Origin: Schistocerca nitens
Lineage: Eukaryota > Arthropoda > Insecta > Orthoptera > Acrididae
DNA length: 64,000 bases
Reading direction: 5' to 3'
NCBI RefSeq assembly: GCF_023898315.1
Contig: NC_064622.1
Span: 353,009,234-353,073,233 of the forward strand
Numbering within the stretch: position 1 is the first letter of the stretch; each line of letters starts with the position of its first letter. A model generated the notes under the pieces. It was not told where the DNA came from and searched no databases. It was given only the letters and a program-made list of their open reading frames with translations. The position numbers and the translations under genes are program-made. Below, in pieces: positions 34,259-45,539 of this stretch.

Positions 34259-34515
34259 CCTCTGTGCCCTCGGTGGCTCAGAGCTGGTTGGCCTCTGTAA
34301 TAAAAAAAATGAGTAGAAGGATCAACAAATGAACTTAAACGGATGCCCTGTGACGTCCGCAAGAGCAAACACAACGATAAAAAAAAGATGGATAGAGCGT
34401 CTGCCATGTAAGCAGGAGATCCCGAGTTCGAGTCCTGGTCGGGGCACACATTTTCACCTGTCCCCGATGATATATATCAAGGCCCGTTGTCAGCTGAAGA
34501 TATTAATATAATTCT
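34259..34515 (+). repeat. tRNA-derived SINE, family S6, split by another SINE-like insert
   Basis: Outer unit: CCCTCGGTGGCTCAGA, then after an insert TGGATAGAGCGTCTGCC, loop CATGTAA (would-be UGU, threonine) and GAGTTCGAGTCCTGG. A TATATATCAA-type body follows. The inner 34280-34386 stretch (GGCCTCTGTAATAAAAAAAA through AAAAAAAAGA) lies between the D-arm halves and looks like a separate A-rich repeat. Confidence 0.65.
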
Positions 34516-34534
34516 GATTCCTACATGTTAATTC

Positions 34535-35290
34535 TATCAGAGACAGCAAAGGACTTGAAGAGCAGTTGAACGGAATGGACAGTGTCTTGAAAGGAGGATA
34601 TAAGATGAACATCAACAAAAGCAAAACGAGGATAATGGAATGTAGTCAAATTAAATCGGGTAATGCTGAGGGGATTAGATTAGGAAATGAGACACTTAAA
34701 GTAGTAAAGGAGTTTTGCTATTTAGGGAGCAAAATAACTGATGATGGTCGAAGTAGAGAGGATATAAAATGTAGACTGGCAATGGCAAGGAAATCGTTTC
34801 TGAAGAAGAGAAATTTGTTAATATCGAGTATAGATTTAAGTGTCAGGAAGTCGTTTCTGAAAGTATTTGTATGGAGTGTAGCCATGTATGGAAGTGAAAC
34901 AAGGACGATAACCAGTTTGGACAAGAAGAGAATAGAAGCTTTCGAAATGTGGTGCTACAGAAGAATGCTGAAGATAAGCTGGGTAGATCACGTAACTAAT
35001 GAGGAGGTATTGAATAGGATTGGGGAGAAGAGAAGTTTGTGGCACAACTTGACTAGAAGAAGGGATCGGTTGGTAGGACATGTTTTGAGGCATCAAGGGA
35101 TCACAAATTTAGCATTGGAGGGCAGCGTGGAGGGTAAAAATCGTAGAGGGAGACCAAGAGATGAATACACTAAGCAGATTCAGAAGGATGTAGGTTGCAG
35201 TAGGTACTCGGAGATGAAGAAGCTTGCACAGGATAGAGTAGCATGGAGAGCTGCATCAAACCAGTCTCAGAACTGAAGACCGCAACAACA
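34535..35290 (+). mobile_element. RTE-like LINE 3' fragment, second subfamily
   Basis: 34566-35276 is one open frame of 236 codons: EFCYLGSKITDDGRS, DIKCRLAMARKSF, AMYGSETRTI, FEMWCYRRMLKISWVDHV and LEGSVEGKNRRGRPRDEY. This is the region downstream of the reverse transcriptase in RTE-like elements. The catalytic part is absent, so it is 5' truncated, but this piece is uninterrupted and rather young. It ends in CCAGTCTCAGAACTGAAGAC. Confidence 0.8.
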
Positions 35291-36946
35291 TGTTAATCCT
35301 GTAACCGCAGGTGATTTGCCGATTTTGACATCCAATATCGTGGGACCTTTCTATTCGATAATCAGAGTAGTTGAAATGACAGAATAATGGGAATGTAACA
35401 AGGAAACGAAAAATTTACTTTACAGTTGAATTTCAATTGATATTTAACGTAAATAACGCAGGAAATGTGAAAATCGCTTTAGCGTTATAAAAGCAGAATA
35501 AACTTATAGATAAATTTTCTGAGGGTTGTTTATCGTGAAGCAGCGCTCCACACGCAAGCACGGAAATATGCATAAAAAACTGCTGCCACAATAAGGTATC
35601 TGTGTAAGAATGTGAGTTATATTGGAAGACCCAAAAAACGCGATTCCCGATGTTCCAGCGGCGAAGAGAGCAGCCTTCGATGTTCCAGAGCAACACAAAA
35701 TGATTTGACGGGAAAATAGCAGCTTACGGTGTTGCGGAGCAACAGTAAAGTATTCGACGGGAAAATCGCGACTTTATGAGTTAACGGGCGAATTGTGGCG
35801 CCCTGAAAATATCCTAATTTGTCGCGGCCTCACAGGACGCTCGTCAAAGCCGGGCCCCGGCAGCAAACACGTGGTGGAAAACGTTAGCCGGACGAGAGGG
35901 GAGTAGGTAGCCCCAGCGCGTGGTCCAGCCGCGTGGCCGGGAACTACGCTGTGACGATGGCGGTGCTTTTTGACAATGAAGGAGACACGCCGGGAGTGCC
36001 AAAGATGGCGGACTTTGTGAAGCCTTAATGGCAGACATTTCACAGTTCGTATAGAAATTAATAGTAGCCAGATGAATCATGATACCTAAAAAAGAAATAT
36101 GTAAATTATTATTATTTGCACGATAATTCTGTTGGTGTAACCAGATTTTCAATATCTTTATTAGTTTAAAGTTTAGTATCTGACGGTAAATTATACAAGT
36201 AACACCCAGCAACGAATTTCAAAAATGTAAACGCTTCACCAGATTTTGTCGATCGCCGTGTCTTTAGAAAGCTATTAGTGTAAACCTAAATTGATATGAA
36301 TTACAGGCATGTAACTTGAATAGTACATGAATTATTGGAGGTCAAAGTGGCCGATTACTGTCGATCGCGTCAGTTCATAAGTACTCCACAGTTACAAGAT
36401 AAAATTGTAGCAGCATGTTTATAAATATATTTATTCATCTATGTCTTTGTTAATATTCGCTATATGCTATTCATGAAGAAACTGGTCAATTATTTACTGT
36501 GTTTCAGAAAGCACGGAGACATTAGGCTCCCGGCCTACCTTTAGCTTCTTTTCTTTTATTATATGTTTATTTAATTGTTTATGTATTTAATAATGTGTGT
36601 TATAGCGTGTTTATGGTCCAGCGGTAGGAATATTTATTTAATTTCAAGTTATTTAAATGCAAATCCAGTTTGCGCGTGGTCGCGGAGGATAGAAATATTT
36701 CGGAGTGCCGACCTGTGCTCTTGTGTGATTTCCGTGGCTTCTGCAGTGAAGACATAGTATGCGTTCAGAAGTGAATATCTCGCGAGATATGTTGTTGTTC
36801 ATACCTAATTACGTGAAGTAGGAATCTGTTGTTTCCCTGTTATTCAACTTATATTTTATTTAATTGCTGGACAATCGACACCAGTAAGTGTTTTGCAGAA
36901 TTATACCGCATTCTCAAAAGTACTTCTACTATCGTACTCATCATTT
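35291..36946. other. No recognisable feature
   Basis: About 1.65 kb of intron. A GC-richer patch lies near 35820-36000. GTTCCAGCG/GTTCCAGAGCAACA-type short repeats occur near 35650-35740 but form no array. No coding motif seen. Confidence 0.35.
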
Positions 36947-36964
36947 AAAGTCGTTAAGATAGTA

Positions 36965-37243
36965 TTTACTATTAAAAACAGTCTTGATTACGATTTATAT
37001 TTATTAAAGTGACCGGTTTCGACCACTGCTGTGGTCATCTTCAGACCATTGAGTAGGAACCTCTTTCAGCTGGAGAGTCAGTAGTGATTCTCCAGCTGAA
37101 AGAGGTTGCTGCTCAATGGTCTGAAGATGACCACAGCAGTGGTCGAAACCGGTCACCTAAATAAATATAAATCGTGATCAAGACTATTTTTAATAGTAAA
37201 TATCTGTAACACATTAATCACTGCCACTCCCATAATGTATTCA
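36965..37243. mobile_element. Palindromic retroposon-like element
   Basis: A nearly perfect 240-bp palindrome at 36963-37202 (arms of about 118 bp) plus a 40-bp tail, flanked by an 18-bp duplication with one mismatch, ending CGTTAAGATAGTA, at 36947-36964 and 37244-37261. Each arm contains the CTGAAGA-stem-GAAACCGGTC motif: minus at 37011-37044 and plus at 37121-37154. The long duplication suggests reverse-transcription-type insertion over cut-and-paste. Confidence 0.78.
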
Positions 37244-37261
37244 AAAGACGTTAAGATAGTA

Positions 37262-38235
37262 CCTGCAGATTTTATTTAATTGCAATCTTTCATTTATAAA
37301 TTTATATACTTTCATAATTCGCAACTCCCGAGTGATAGAAACCTTTGACTATTCGATTCATGTGTATATTCTTATCGTATACTGTAGACTCAGCAGTATT
37401 TGGCCTGTAATACGGCAACTATGTATCCCAGCCCATAGACAACGAAACCAGCCCAAACTTTCAATATTTCAACTCTGAGTCGCAGGATGCGTACTTATTT
37501 TGAAAGCCCGCAACTTCCAACTTACAAAACGGAGCTGAAGTTACATCCGACGCGTTTGTCTCTGGCCCTGCAAAGAACTAAACGCACATGTCCGCGTCGC
37601 CCGCGGCTGCAGGCTCAGAATGCATTCAGTAAGACGAGAATGGGAAATTTCGGCGTGCGTCCCCTGCATTCGCGTAAATAAACCTAAATTCTTGCTGTCA
37701 CTGTAACAATGGCTCGGTGTCGTCCCCTCCATCTGCAGTCGGCAGTTAGGGTTAGAGGAGAAGAATTTTGGCCACTTGTCACACAGAAGCCGTTTGGGGT
37801 ACTTGTGGTCAAGGGGACAGCAGGAGCAGCCTTTTTCTGTCGCCACTCAGCCGACTCTATCCGGTGCTGACTGGCGCCTTCTGGTGCACGTTTGTTGATT
37901 TTTGAGTAATTGTTGCGTTTTGCGTCAGCGCTATCCACTTTTTGGGTAGCTCATAGTTTGCAGGACTTGCTACGCAGCTTGAGTTACCCGATTCATTGTA
38001 TTACTTAGCGGGTCTTGGATTCGTTAACTTTGAATCTGCGAGCCCCCAGAGTTGGTAAGCTTATAGCGTTTCCCAAGCAGCCTACCACGTAGATGAGCGT
38101 CATCTCACTGGTAGAGGAACATTCATGATTAAACTGAGCCTTAAAGAGCTTTGTGATTCATTATTCTAGACAACTTCGCGCTTGTTAAGTTGGAGTTGTT
38201 TCTCAGTCAACGTCACGAGCGACTATCTTCATTAA
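37262..38235. other. No recognisable feature
   Basis: Mixed composition; overlapping chance frames near 37487-37938. No named repeat or domain. Confidence 0.35.
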
Positions 38236-38375
38236 CACTAACTGAAAAAAAATCGCAACACCGAGAAGGAATTGTGCGAGATAAATAAAAGTTGGTAGAC
38301 GTGTTTCTACACCTGATGTCTACTAAAATTTTGCGCCAATCGCATAATAGTGCGCTAATAGCGCCCTAAATAACG

Positions 38376-39275
38376 AAAAGTGTGAGGTTATCCACATGAG
38401 TGCTAAAAGGAACTCGTTAAACTTCGGTTACCCGATAAATCAGTCTAATCTAAAAGCCGTAAATTCAACTAAATACATTAGTATTACAATTACGAACAAC
38501 TTAAATTGGAGGGAACACATAGAAAATGTTGTGGGGAAAGCTAACCAAAGACTGCGTTATATTGGCAGGATTCTTAGAAAATGTAACAGATCTACTAAGC
38601 AGACTGCCTACACATTGCTTGTCCGTCCTCTTTTAGAATACTCGTCCGCGATGTGGGATCCTTACCAGATAGGACTGACGGAGTACATCGAAAAAGTTCA
38701 CAGAAAGGCAGCACGTTTCGTATTATCGCGAAATGGGAGAGAATGGTTCAAATGGTTCTGAGCACTATGGGATTCAACTGCTGTGGTCATTAGTCCCCTA
38801 GAACTTAGAACTACTTAAACCTAACTAACCTAACGACATCACAAACATCCATGCCCGAGGCAGGATTCGAACCTGCGACCGTAGCAGTCGCATGGTTCCG
38901 GACTGCGCGCCTAGAACCGCGAGACCACCGCGGCCGGCGAAATGGGAGAGAGTGTCACAGAAATGATACAGGATTTGGGCTGGAAATCATTAAAAGAAAG
39001 GCGTTTTTCGTTGCGACGAAGTCTTCTCACGAAATTCCAATCACCAACTTTCTCCTCCGAATGCGAAAATATTTTGTTGACACCGACCCACATAGGGAGG
39101 AACGATCAGAACGATAAAATAAGGGAAATCAGAGCTCGTACGGAAAGATATAGGTGTTCATTCTTTCCGCGCGCAATACGAGATTGGAATAATAGAGAAT
39201 TGTAAAGGTGGTTCGATGAACCCTCTGCCAGGCACTTAAATGTGATTTGCAGAGTATCTATGTAGATGTAGATAT
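38376..39275 (+). mobile_element. CR1/Jockey-like LINE, family A, copy 2 (3' end)
   Basis: C-terminal region: MSAKRNSLNFGYPI, ISITITNNLNWREHIENV, SAMWDPYQIGLTEYIEK, then after an S1 SINE GESVTEMIQDLGWKSLKERR to the stop near 39205. The tail is GTAGATGTAGAT. The host Tc1 sequence resumes immediately afterwards. The catalytic domain is absent. Confidence 0.82.
38743..38938 (-). repeat. tRNA-derived SINE, family S1
   Basis: Complete minus-strand copy flanked by GAAATGGGAGAGA at 38730-38742 and 38939-38951; removing it restores the LINE frame from RNGRE to RNGRE. Third nesting level: SINE in LINE in Tc1 element. Confidence 0.92.
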
Positions 39276-39581
39276 GAGGACGCAAATCAGGTTTACTTTA
39301 AATAAACGCTGTAATGCTTCCCTTTGATAGTGGACGTTGTGAGCCGATGTTAATCAAGAATGCCTTTAACAAGACAAAGATAACATTATCAGCACCTCGC
39401 TGAGCTTCAACGGAGTCGTATAATAGGGGTACAAGAAGCTGGATGTTGCTTCTGCGGCATTACAGAAACACGTGAACGGAATGTAGTAAAGGTGCATCAT
39501 TGCTGGCAGTGCTAGTCCCGAGAATGCACGGTCGCAAGAACACCGGGCTGCGAACTACGACGTGGCACTACCGAGAGGGAA

Positions 39582-40072
39582 CCCCACCCGGTTAGCAGTG
39601 CGCTCTAATGCACGGCTTTCCGGATTGGGAAAAAGCGCCTGGTCGCCGGCACGAACCCGCCCGGCGGACTTGTGCCGAGGTCCGGTGAGCCGGCTTATCT
39701 GTGGATGGTTTTTAGGCGGTTTTACATCTGCCTCGGCGAATGCGGGCTGGTTTCCCTTATTTCGCCTCAGCTACACTATGTCGGCGATTGCTGCGCAAAC
39801 GAGTTATCCACGTACGCGTACACTACCATTACTCTTCCACGCAAACATAGGGGTTACACTCGTCTGGTGTGAGACGTTTCCTGGGGGGAGGGGGGGGGGG
39901 GGGGTCCACCGGGGGCCGAACCGCACAATAACCCTGAAAGAGTGGTTCGGTGTGGGGTGGCGGAGGGGTGAAGTGGACTGCGGTACTCGTCGTGGGGTTG
40001 TGGACCACTGCGGCTGCGGCGGGGACGGGGCCTCTCCGTCGTTTCTAGGCCCCCGGTTAACATACAATACAA
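39582..40072 (+). repeat. GC-rich SINE with poly-G tract, family S5, full copy
   Basis: Tract-bearing SINE with a tRNA-like head (GGTTAGCAGTGCGCTCTAAT and GGCACGAACCC), the shared CTGTGGATGGTTTTTAGGCG block and G runs at about 39883-39904. It is flanked by the 13-bp duplication TACCGAGAGGGAA at 39569-39581 and 40073-40085. Confidence 0.88.
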
Positions 40073-40762
40073 TACCGAGAGGGAAGACCATCGTGTTCGG
40101 CCTGTGGCTCTACCGTATCGTACTGCATCTGCAGCAGCAATATGAACAGCAGTTGGCATCATAGTGGCACAACGCACTGTTACAAATTGGTTACTTCAAG
40201 AACGGCTCCGAGCCAGACGCCCTGCAACGAGCATTTCACTGACCACAACCCACCGCCATTGGTGACTTCGGTGGTGTCAAGCGAGAGCTCATTGGAGGGC
40301 ACGATGGAGGTCTGTTGTGTTTTCTGATGAAAGCTGGTTTTCCTCGGTGCCAGAGATGGCCGTGTGTTGGTTAGAAGTCGGCCAGTAGAGGGCGTGCAAA
40401 CAACCTGTCTGCGTGCTAGACTCACCTGACCTACATCTATAATTATGGTCTGGGATGCAATTTCGTATGACTGCAGGAGCACTCTCGTGGTTATTCCACT
40501 CATTCTGACTGCAAACCTGTAGTCATTCTGGTGATTCGACCTGTTGTGTTGCCATTCATGAACAGCATTCCAAGGGGTGTTTTCCAACAGGATAATGTTC
40601 GTCCACATACCGCTGTTGTAATACAGCATGCACTACAGAGTTTCGACACATTTCCTCGATTTACTCGATCAACAGATCTGTCTCCAGTCGAGCATGTATG
40701 GGACATCGTCAGAGGACAACTCGAGCGTCATCCACAAACAGCAGCTGCGCAGATTGGGGTCG

Positions 40763-40938
40763 CGCGGTTTGAGGCGCCATGTCACGGATTGCGAGGCCTC
40801 TCCCGCCGGGGGTTCTAGTCCTCCCTCGGGAATGTGTGTGTGTGTGTTGTTCTTAGCATCAGTTAGTTTAAGTAGTGTGTTAGCCTATGGGCCCATGACG
40901 TCAGCAGTTCGGTCCATTAGGAATTCACACACATTTTC
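40763..40938 (+). repeat. tRNA-derived SINE, family S2
   Basis: Head with GGTTCTAGTCCTCCCTCGGG, then a GT run and TTAGTTTAAGTAGTGTG, as in the other S2 copies. It interrupts the Tc1 transposase remnant after the VEHVWD region. Confidence 0.75.
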
Positions 40939-41251
40939 ATTCGCACAAACTGCATTAAACGTCCCTGTCCTGACCGACCAAGTGGAACAAGCATGTAACT
41001 CCATCCCACAAACTCACATCTGGTACCTGCACAGCAAAATGCATGCACATTTGTATGCTTACACTCAACTTTCTGGTGGTTACACCGGTTATTAATGTAC
41101 GAGCATTTCGCTTTTGCAATGGCTTATCTCACGCTTAGTATTATGCCAGTATTAATCACTGAAATATGTTACCTAGACACATGTATTACCGAAATTTGAT
41201 TATTCTACATTTATTTTATTTTGGTGTTAGAATTTTTTTTCCGTCAGTGTA

Positions 41252-41884
41252 GTTGCAATATTTTTTCTGTCATTTTCATGTAGTAAACATCCAGATTTAA
41301 AGTAACAAAAAAAGGCCTTACTAATTTCAGACTTGATTTGAATCTCAGAACTAAACGCCTGTCCTACACTGATTATAGTTATGTGATCCTTTAAAATAAA
41401 TATAACTCCCGCATTCCTAATTTGCTTTCCTCAATGTGACGGTATTCGACTGGAAAGCAGGTGGCAACATTTTTGCTTAAATATTAAATGTGAGAATATT
41501 TTGATGTGTGACTATGATTTGTGATTTAGAAACATTGCACTGAGCTCATCTTAGATGTGTTGAAGGCAGTTTAAAGAGAGAAGAAAGTAAAGATAGGTAG
41601 CAGTGCGTATGTTAAACTGGTATTGAGGAGCTGGGCGTCTGATACGTAAAATGTGCACTATTGCAGGGTGGCTAATTCAGAATCTGACTACTACATAGAA
41701 GGAACAAAGATAAAGCAGAAATTTGTCACGGGTACTGAGGGAAATAACATGGCAGTAAAGAAAGGTAACACAGAACAAATGACAGATCTACAGTCGGTGA
41801 TTATCAGAGCATACTGAAACAGGAGCTACAAACAGAGGATGTTGGAAACCAAGAGTACAATAGCACGAGAACAATAACAGAGGA
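41252..41884. other. No recognisable feature
   Basis: AT-rich DNA without named repeats. Confidence 0.35.
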
Positions 41885-41887
41885 AAA

Positions 41888-41921
41888 TTAGGTAATAAAA
41901 AACGTATTTTTTATTACCTAA
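41888..41921. repeat. Short perfect palindrome
   Basis: Arms TTAGGTAATAAAAAA and its inverse around CGTA. Could form a 15-bp hairpin. No flanking duplication seen. Confidence 0.7.
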
Positions 41922-41984
41922 GAGTAGTGGTAATTTGTCTAAGAGGTCGTTCACAACTATGGGATATTTAAGAAATTTGGTTCT

Positions 41985-42595
41985 AGGTGTAGCAGATGCA
42001 CTTGTTTGTTATTTATTACCCAGCAACCTGTTTCGTATACTGGACCATCTTCAGGTTGTAAAACATGATCAACTGAGTATAATGAAGAAGCTACCCATCA
42101 CATTCAAAACGTGCCAAAAATCGTATGTACATGGTCGCATGTTCTCACAATAGTTGTATAGCATATTTACAACGTTATGAGAACGTTGCGCCAGTAAAAA
42201 TCATGACTTAATTTTATTGTTTTCATGTCCACTGCTCGTGGTCTTCTGACTAACATCAAGTCCTCTTGATCACAGTGCCCCCGGTTTGATTCCTGGCTGG
42301 ATCGATTTTCTTCGCGCGGGTCATGGATGTTTGCGTTGTCCTAACCACTCCATCTCATCGCCAACACAAAGGCCGAACAACCCCATATGGGATCTTCTAG
42401 CAAATAATGCCATACTGCAATTTCATTTTCATAATTTTCATTTTTTGTTAGTGTTATATGCCATGGTCGCATTGTAAATATGGCTTTTGTGTGATGCTCA
42501 GCTGATCATGTTTTATGTAGGCTGACGATGATCCAGTATAGACCGAAATCGGTTACTGAATAATTAACAAGAACAACTGCAGCTGATGTATACAG
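41985..42595. repeat. Imperfect inverted repeat pair (old foldback)
   Basis: About 95 bp around 41988-42085 recur inverted at about 42495-42593, with shared pieces ACTGGACCATCTTCAG / ACTGGATCATCGTCAG and ACATGATCAACTGAG. Between them at 42226-42380 lies a tRNA-like S4 SINE remnant (GCCCCCGGTTTGATTCCTGG). A decayed relative of the CTGAAGA hairpin occurs in each arm. Confidence 0.55.
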
Positions 42596-42599
42596 AATG

Positions 42600-43245
42600 A
42601 AATTCACAAATAAAACTGGTTATCTTGATATGTTGCTGTTAGGGATATTGTTGCACTATCATTCGAAATTATTTTCGAAGGGTGCCAATGTGGACTGGTT
42701 GTTACAGCCTAACATATCACGAAGGAGCGGTTGTTGGAGGTGTTCACTTACGGTACACGTCACAAAAGTTCTGTCTGTTCACCCAGCTAGCTGTAATAGC
42801 TGTGTCTCTCTCGCAGAAGATCTCGCACAGCCGTTGGTCCGCTGATTACACCCGTTGTGACTGTACGACAATCGAAGATTCTCTAAATCTGCTGAACGCG
42901 TTCGTAATTTTTAGAGATGCCGGAGTATTTTGTTGCCGTGGTGCAATGTGAGCCACCACACTTCGTCATTATCGCACAGCAATGACTACACATGAATTAA
43001 AAACGCTTTGTTACACTATGTCCATGCCACAGCCATTGAGCTGAAGTGACACCAGAAAGTTGATGTCCAGGTGTTCTCCTTTCAGCCAATTAGACGCCAG
43101 GAAAGCCTATCAGAGACGAGAAAACTTATCTCTCTGTTCTTTCACGTGTCACCTTCGCATTTTCTCTGTAGTTTCACGAGTCAGCCACGTACCGAGCGTG
43201 TGATTACGCCGTATCACAAGGCAATATGCGTTGTTCAGTCGTGTT
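42600..43245. other. No recognisable feature
   Basis: Intronic DNA with chance frames only. Confidence 0.35.
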
Positions 43246-43249
43246 TAAC

Positions 43250-43377
43250 CGATATAGATAGACGGAAACTAACCCGAGAAACTGTACTAACAAAATTTCG
43301 AGAACCGATTTTCAATGATGATTTTAGGAATATACAACCCCGTACATACATGGATAGTAAAGACAAGATTAGGTGAA
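43250..43377 (+). mobile_element. LINE family A-like 3' fragment
   Basis: About 40 codons resembling the C-terminal region of family A: TVLTKFREPIFNDDFRNIQP then DSKDKIR. Truncated at both sides. Confidence 0.5.
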
Positions 43378-43379
43378 TT

Positions 43380-44690
43380 ACAGCGTTCATAGAGGCATTT
43401 AAACAATAATATGTGACTGGAGCTTTCAGGCCAGTTTCCCCTGACATGCGGTGTAAAACAAGGCTGTGTACTGGCTCCCACACTCTTCTCACTTTATTTC
43501 GCAGCTGTTACGAGAGATGCGACCAAAGCCTGCAGTGGCCAAATGGGTCTTGACTCGAGAACAGACAAAATTATCTACAACATCTCTCGCCTCAGAACAA
43601 AAAGCCGCCTAAATAAAATATCTATCTTATAAATTCTTTACGCAGATGACGTATGTATGATGGCTAATACTCCTGAATCTCTCCAAACATACATGAAACC
43701 GCTAAATGACTCCTGCAGAAGATTTTGTTTAGTCATAAGCATTACCAAGACGCAAGTCCTTCAAGAACCTACTTAAGGGTTCCAATACAGACGACTGCAG
43801 TATTAAGTTGGACAACAAACATTTGGAAAACGTGTCACACTTTAAATATCTAGGCAGCCAAATTAGAAGCGACAACATCCCGACAACAGAAATTGCAGTT
43901 CGTATAGCCAATGCAGCCTCAGTTTTCGGCAAACTGAATCACATGGAAATCACATGATCTCAGACTACAAACTAAAATTGCGGTCTACAAAGCAATAATA
44001 TTACCAACTTTACGGCACTGAAACCTGGTGCTGTTATAAAGCTGACATTAGGAGGCTAGACACCTTTCATCTTCTCTGTCTGAGATCAATTTTCCGCATG
44101 AAATGGGAAGACCGTGTTCCAAACACGGAGATTTTGCGTCGCGTGAAACTGCCTGGCTTTGAAGCTCTCTTAATGAAACACCAACTGAGATGGAGTGGCC
44201 ATATCATAAGCATGGACGACAGTAGACTTCCCAAAGCGGTGTTCTACTCAGAGCTCTCGTGTCGAAAGCGGCGCCAAGGTGGCCAACACCTGCGATATAA
44301 AGACACCATCAAACGCCACCTCACAGCCTGTGGCATTCCGAGCAAAAGTTGGGAGGAGCTTGCATTGCACCGACCAGAGTGGCGGTCAACTGTACACAAG
44401 AGTGTGGAACAATTCGAGCACATCCGCCTGGACGATGATCTCCGCATATCTAAGCCCAAGCCTAATTACATCTATGCGTATAACTCAACTGGGCAACTGT
44501 ATTGCAGTTCGTGCGACCGGATCTTCAAAGCAAAGCTCGGTTTTGCAAGCCACATCCGATCCCGCCACAATACGGACTGCACGACTGATGGAGTCGCTGT
44601 CGCCGGACACGGCGAGGAGAACATCATGTGACTGGAACGGAGAAAAGCCCTAATAACTGGCATAGTGGAACGTACCCTCTGCCATGCACT
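43380..44690 (+). pseudogene. Non-LTR retrotransposon with C-terminal zinc finger
   Basis: Plus-strand coding with several stops in the first half: LTCGVKQGCVLAPTLFSLYF (43438), ILYADDVCMM (43635) and then a clean 177-codon stretch, 44098-44631. That stretch holds LRSIFRMKWEDRVPN, KHQLRWSGHIISMDDSRLPK, RPEWRSTVHKSVEQFE and a C2H2 finger, YCSSCDRIFKAKLGFASHIRSRH (Cys-X2-Cys-X12-His-X4-His). The motif order is that of a reverse transcriptase followed by the C-terminal region of a LINE unlike families A-D. The domain upstream of RT is missing. Not functional because of stops near YADD. Confidence 0.72.
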
Positions 44691-44924
44691 TCACAATGGT
44701 TCCCAAAGTATAGATGTAAATCTTCTGCAAGGGTCAATTAGCCATTAATGTTGCACTTTGATTATACTGGTGGTATTCGACACGCTTGAGATGGTCAGCT
44801 CTGGAAAAAATGAGGAAATGGAACGTGATTGTGAGAACGAAAGTCAAGATGGGACGTAGGAAGACAGTTGATGGCGGCTTGTCGGTTGGAGACAGGATTT
44901 GTCATGAGTCATTACGAAGGTTGA

Positions 44925-45094
44925 GGTGGGAGGGAGAAAGAGAGACTGTGGTTTAACGCCCAGTCGACAGTGAGTTCATTGGAGATGGAACACAAACTCG
45001 GATAGAGGAACTATACAGCACGCAATCGTCCGTATATTTTTCAAAGGAAAGATCACAGCATTCGCCTAAAATAGTTCAGGGAACGACAAGAAAT
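44925..45094 (-). repeat. Degenerate SINE, family S3
   Basis: Resembles the body of the 11.66-kb copy: GGTTTAACGCCCAGTCGACA, GAGTTCATTGGAGATGGA and TTTTTCAAAGGAAAGATCAC. The head is lost; many mismatches. Confidence 0.55.
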
Positions 45095-45502
45095 CTATAT
45101 TTAGATTGCCGGATAACATCGTTCTTGTGCAACGCAGCTAGCTCTTTATTCGCACGAAGTAATGGCCGCTATCGACAGGGGATCTCAGGTTGATTCCGTA
45201 TTTCTAGATTTCCGGAAAGCTTTTGACACCGTTCTTCACAAGCGACTTCTAATCAAGCTGCGGGCCTATGGGGTATCGTCTCAGTTGTGCGACTGGATTC
45301 GTGATTTCCTGTCAGGAAGGTCGCAGTTCGTAGTAATAGACGGCAAATCATCGAGTAAAATTGAAGTGATATCAGGTGTTCCCCAGGGAAGCGTCCTGGG
45401 ACCTCTGCTGTTCCTGATCTATATAAATGACCTGGGTGACAATCTGAGCAGTTCTCTTAGGTTGTTCGCAGGTGATGCTGTAATTTACCGTCTAGTAAGG
45501 TC
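45095..45502 (+). mobile_element. CR1/Jockey-like LINE, family A, copy 3, N-terminal part
   Basis: Motif A FLDFRKAFDTVLHKRL (45199), SGVPQGSVLGPLLFLIYIND (45374) and LFAGDAVIYRLV (45463). FADD is FAGD, so one catalytic Asp is lost. The frame ends abruptly at 45502, where the duplicated segment begins. The C-terminal part of a family-A LINE is at 47796-48530, inside the duplicated unit. Confidence 0.8.
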
Positions 45503-45539
45503 ATTTTCAACAACAGATGGCGCTGCGGTCTGGGAAACT

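Larger units (their letters stand above)
38236..41249 (+). mobile_element. Composite Tc1-like element with nested insertions
   Basis: Outer ends CACTAACTGAAAAAAAA (38236) and the inverse of CACTGACGGAAAAAAAA (41249) with a TA at 41250-41251. Transposase remnants lie between inserts: SDESWF-like coding near 40325, FQQDNVRPHTAVV near 40575, RSTDLSPVEHVWD near 40670, and a C-terminus ending SGGYTGY at 41092. A LINE (38376-39275), an S5 SINE (39582-40072) and an S2 SINE (40763-40938) interrupt it. Not functional. Confidence 0.75.

Noticed and set aside
34388..34447. A functional threonine-type tRNA gene
   Set aside because: The 5' half is separated by an insert and the sequence continues into a SINE body. 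It is a retroposed head, not a gene.
36963..37202. A canonical hammerhead ribozyme
   Set aside because: The core has one base too many between CUGAAGA and the second stem in every copy, so I report a resemblance only.
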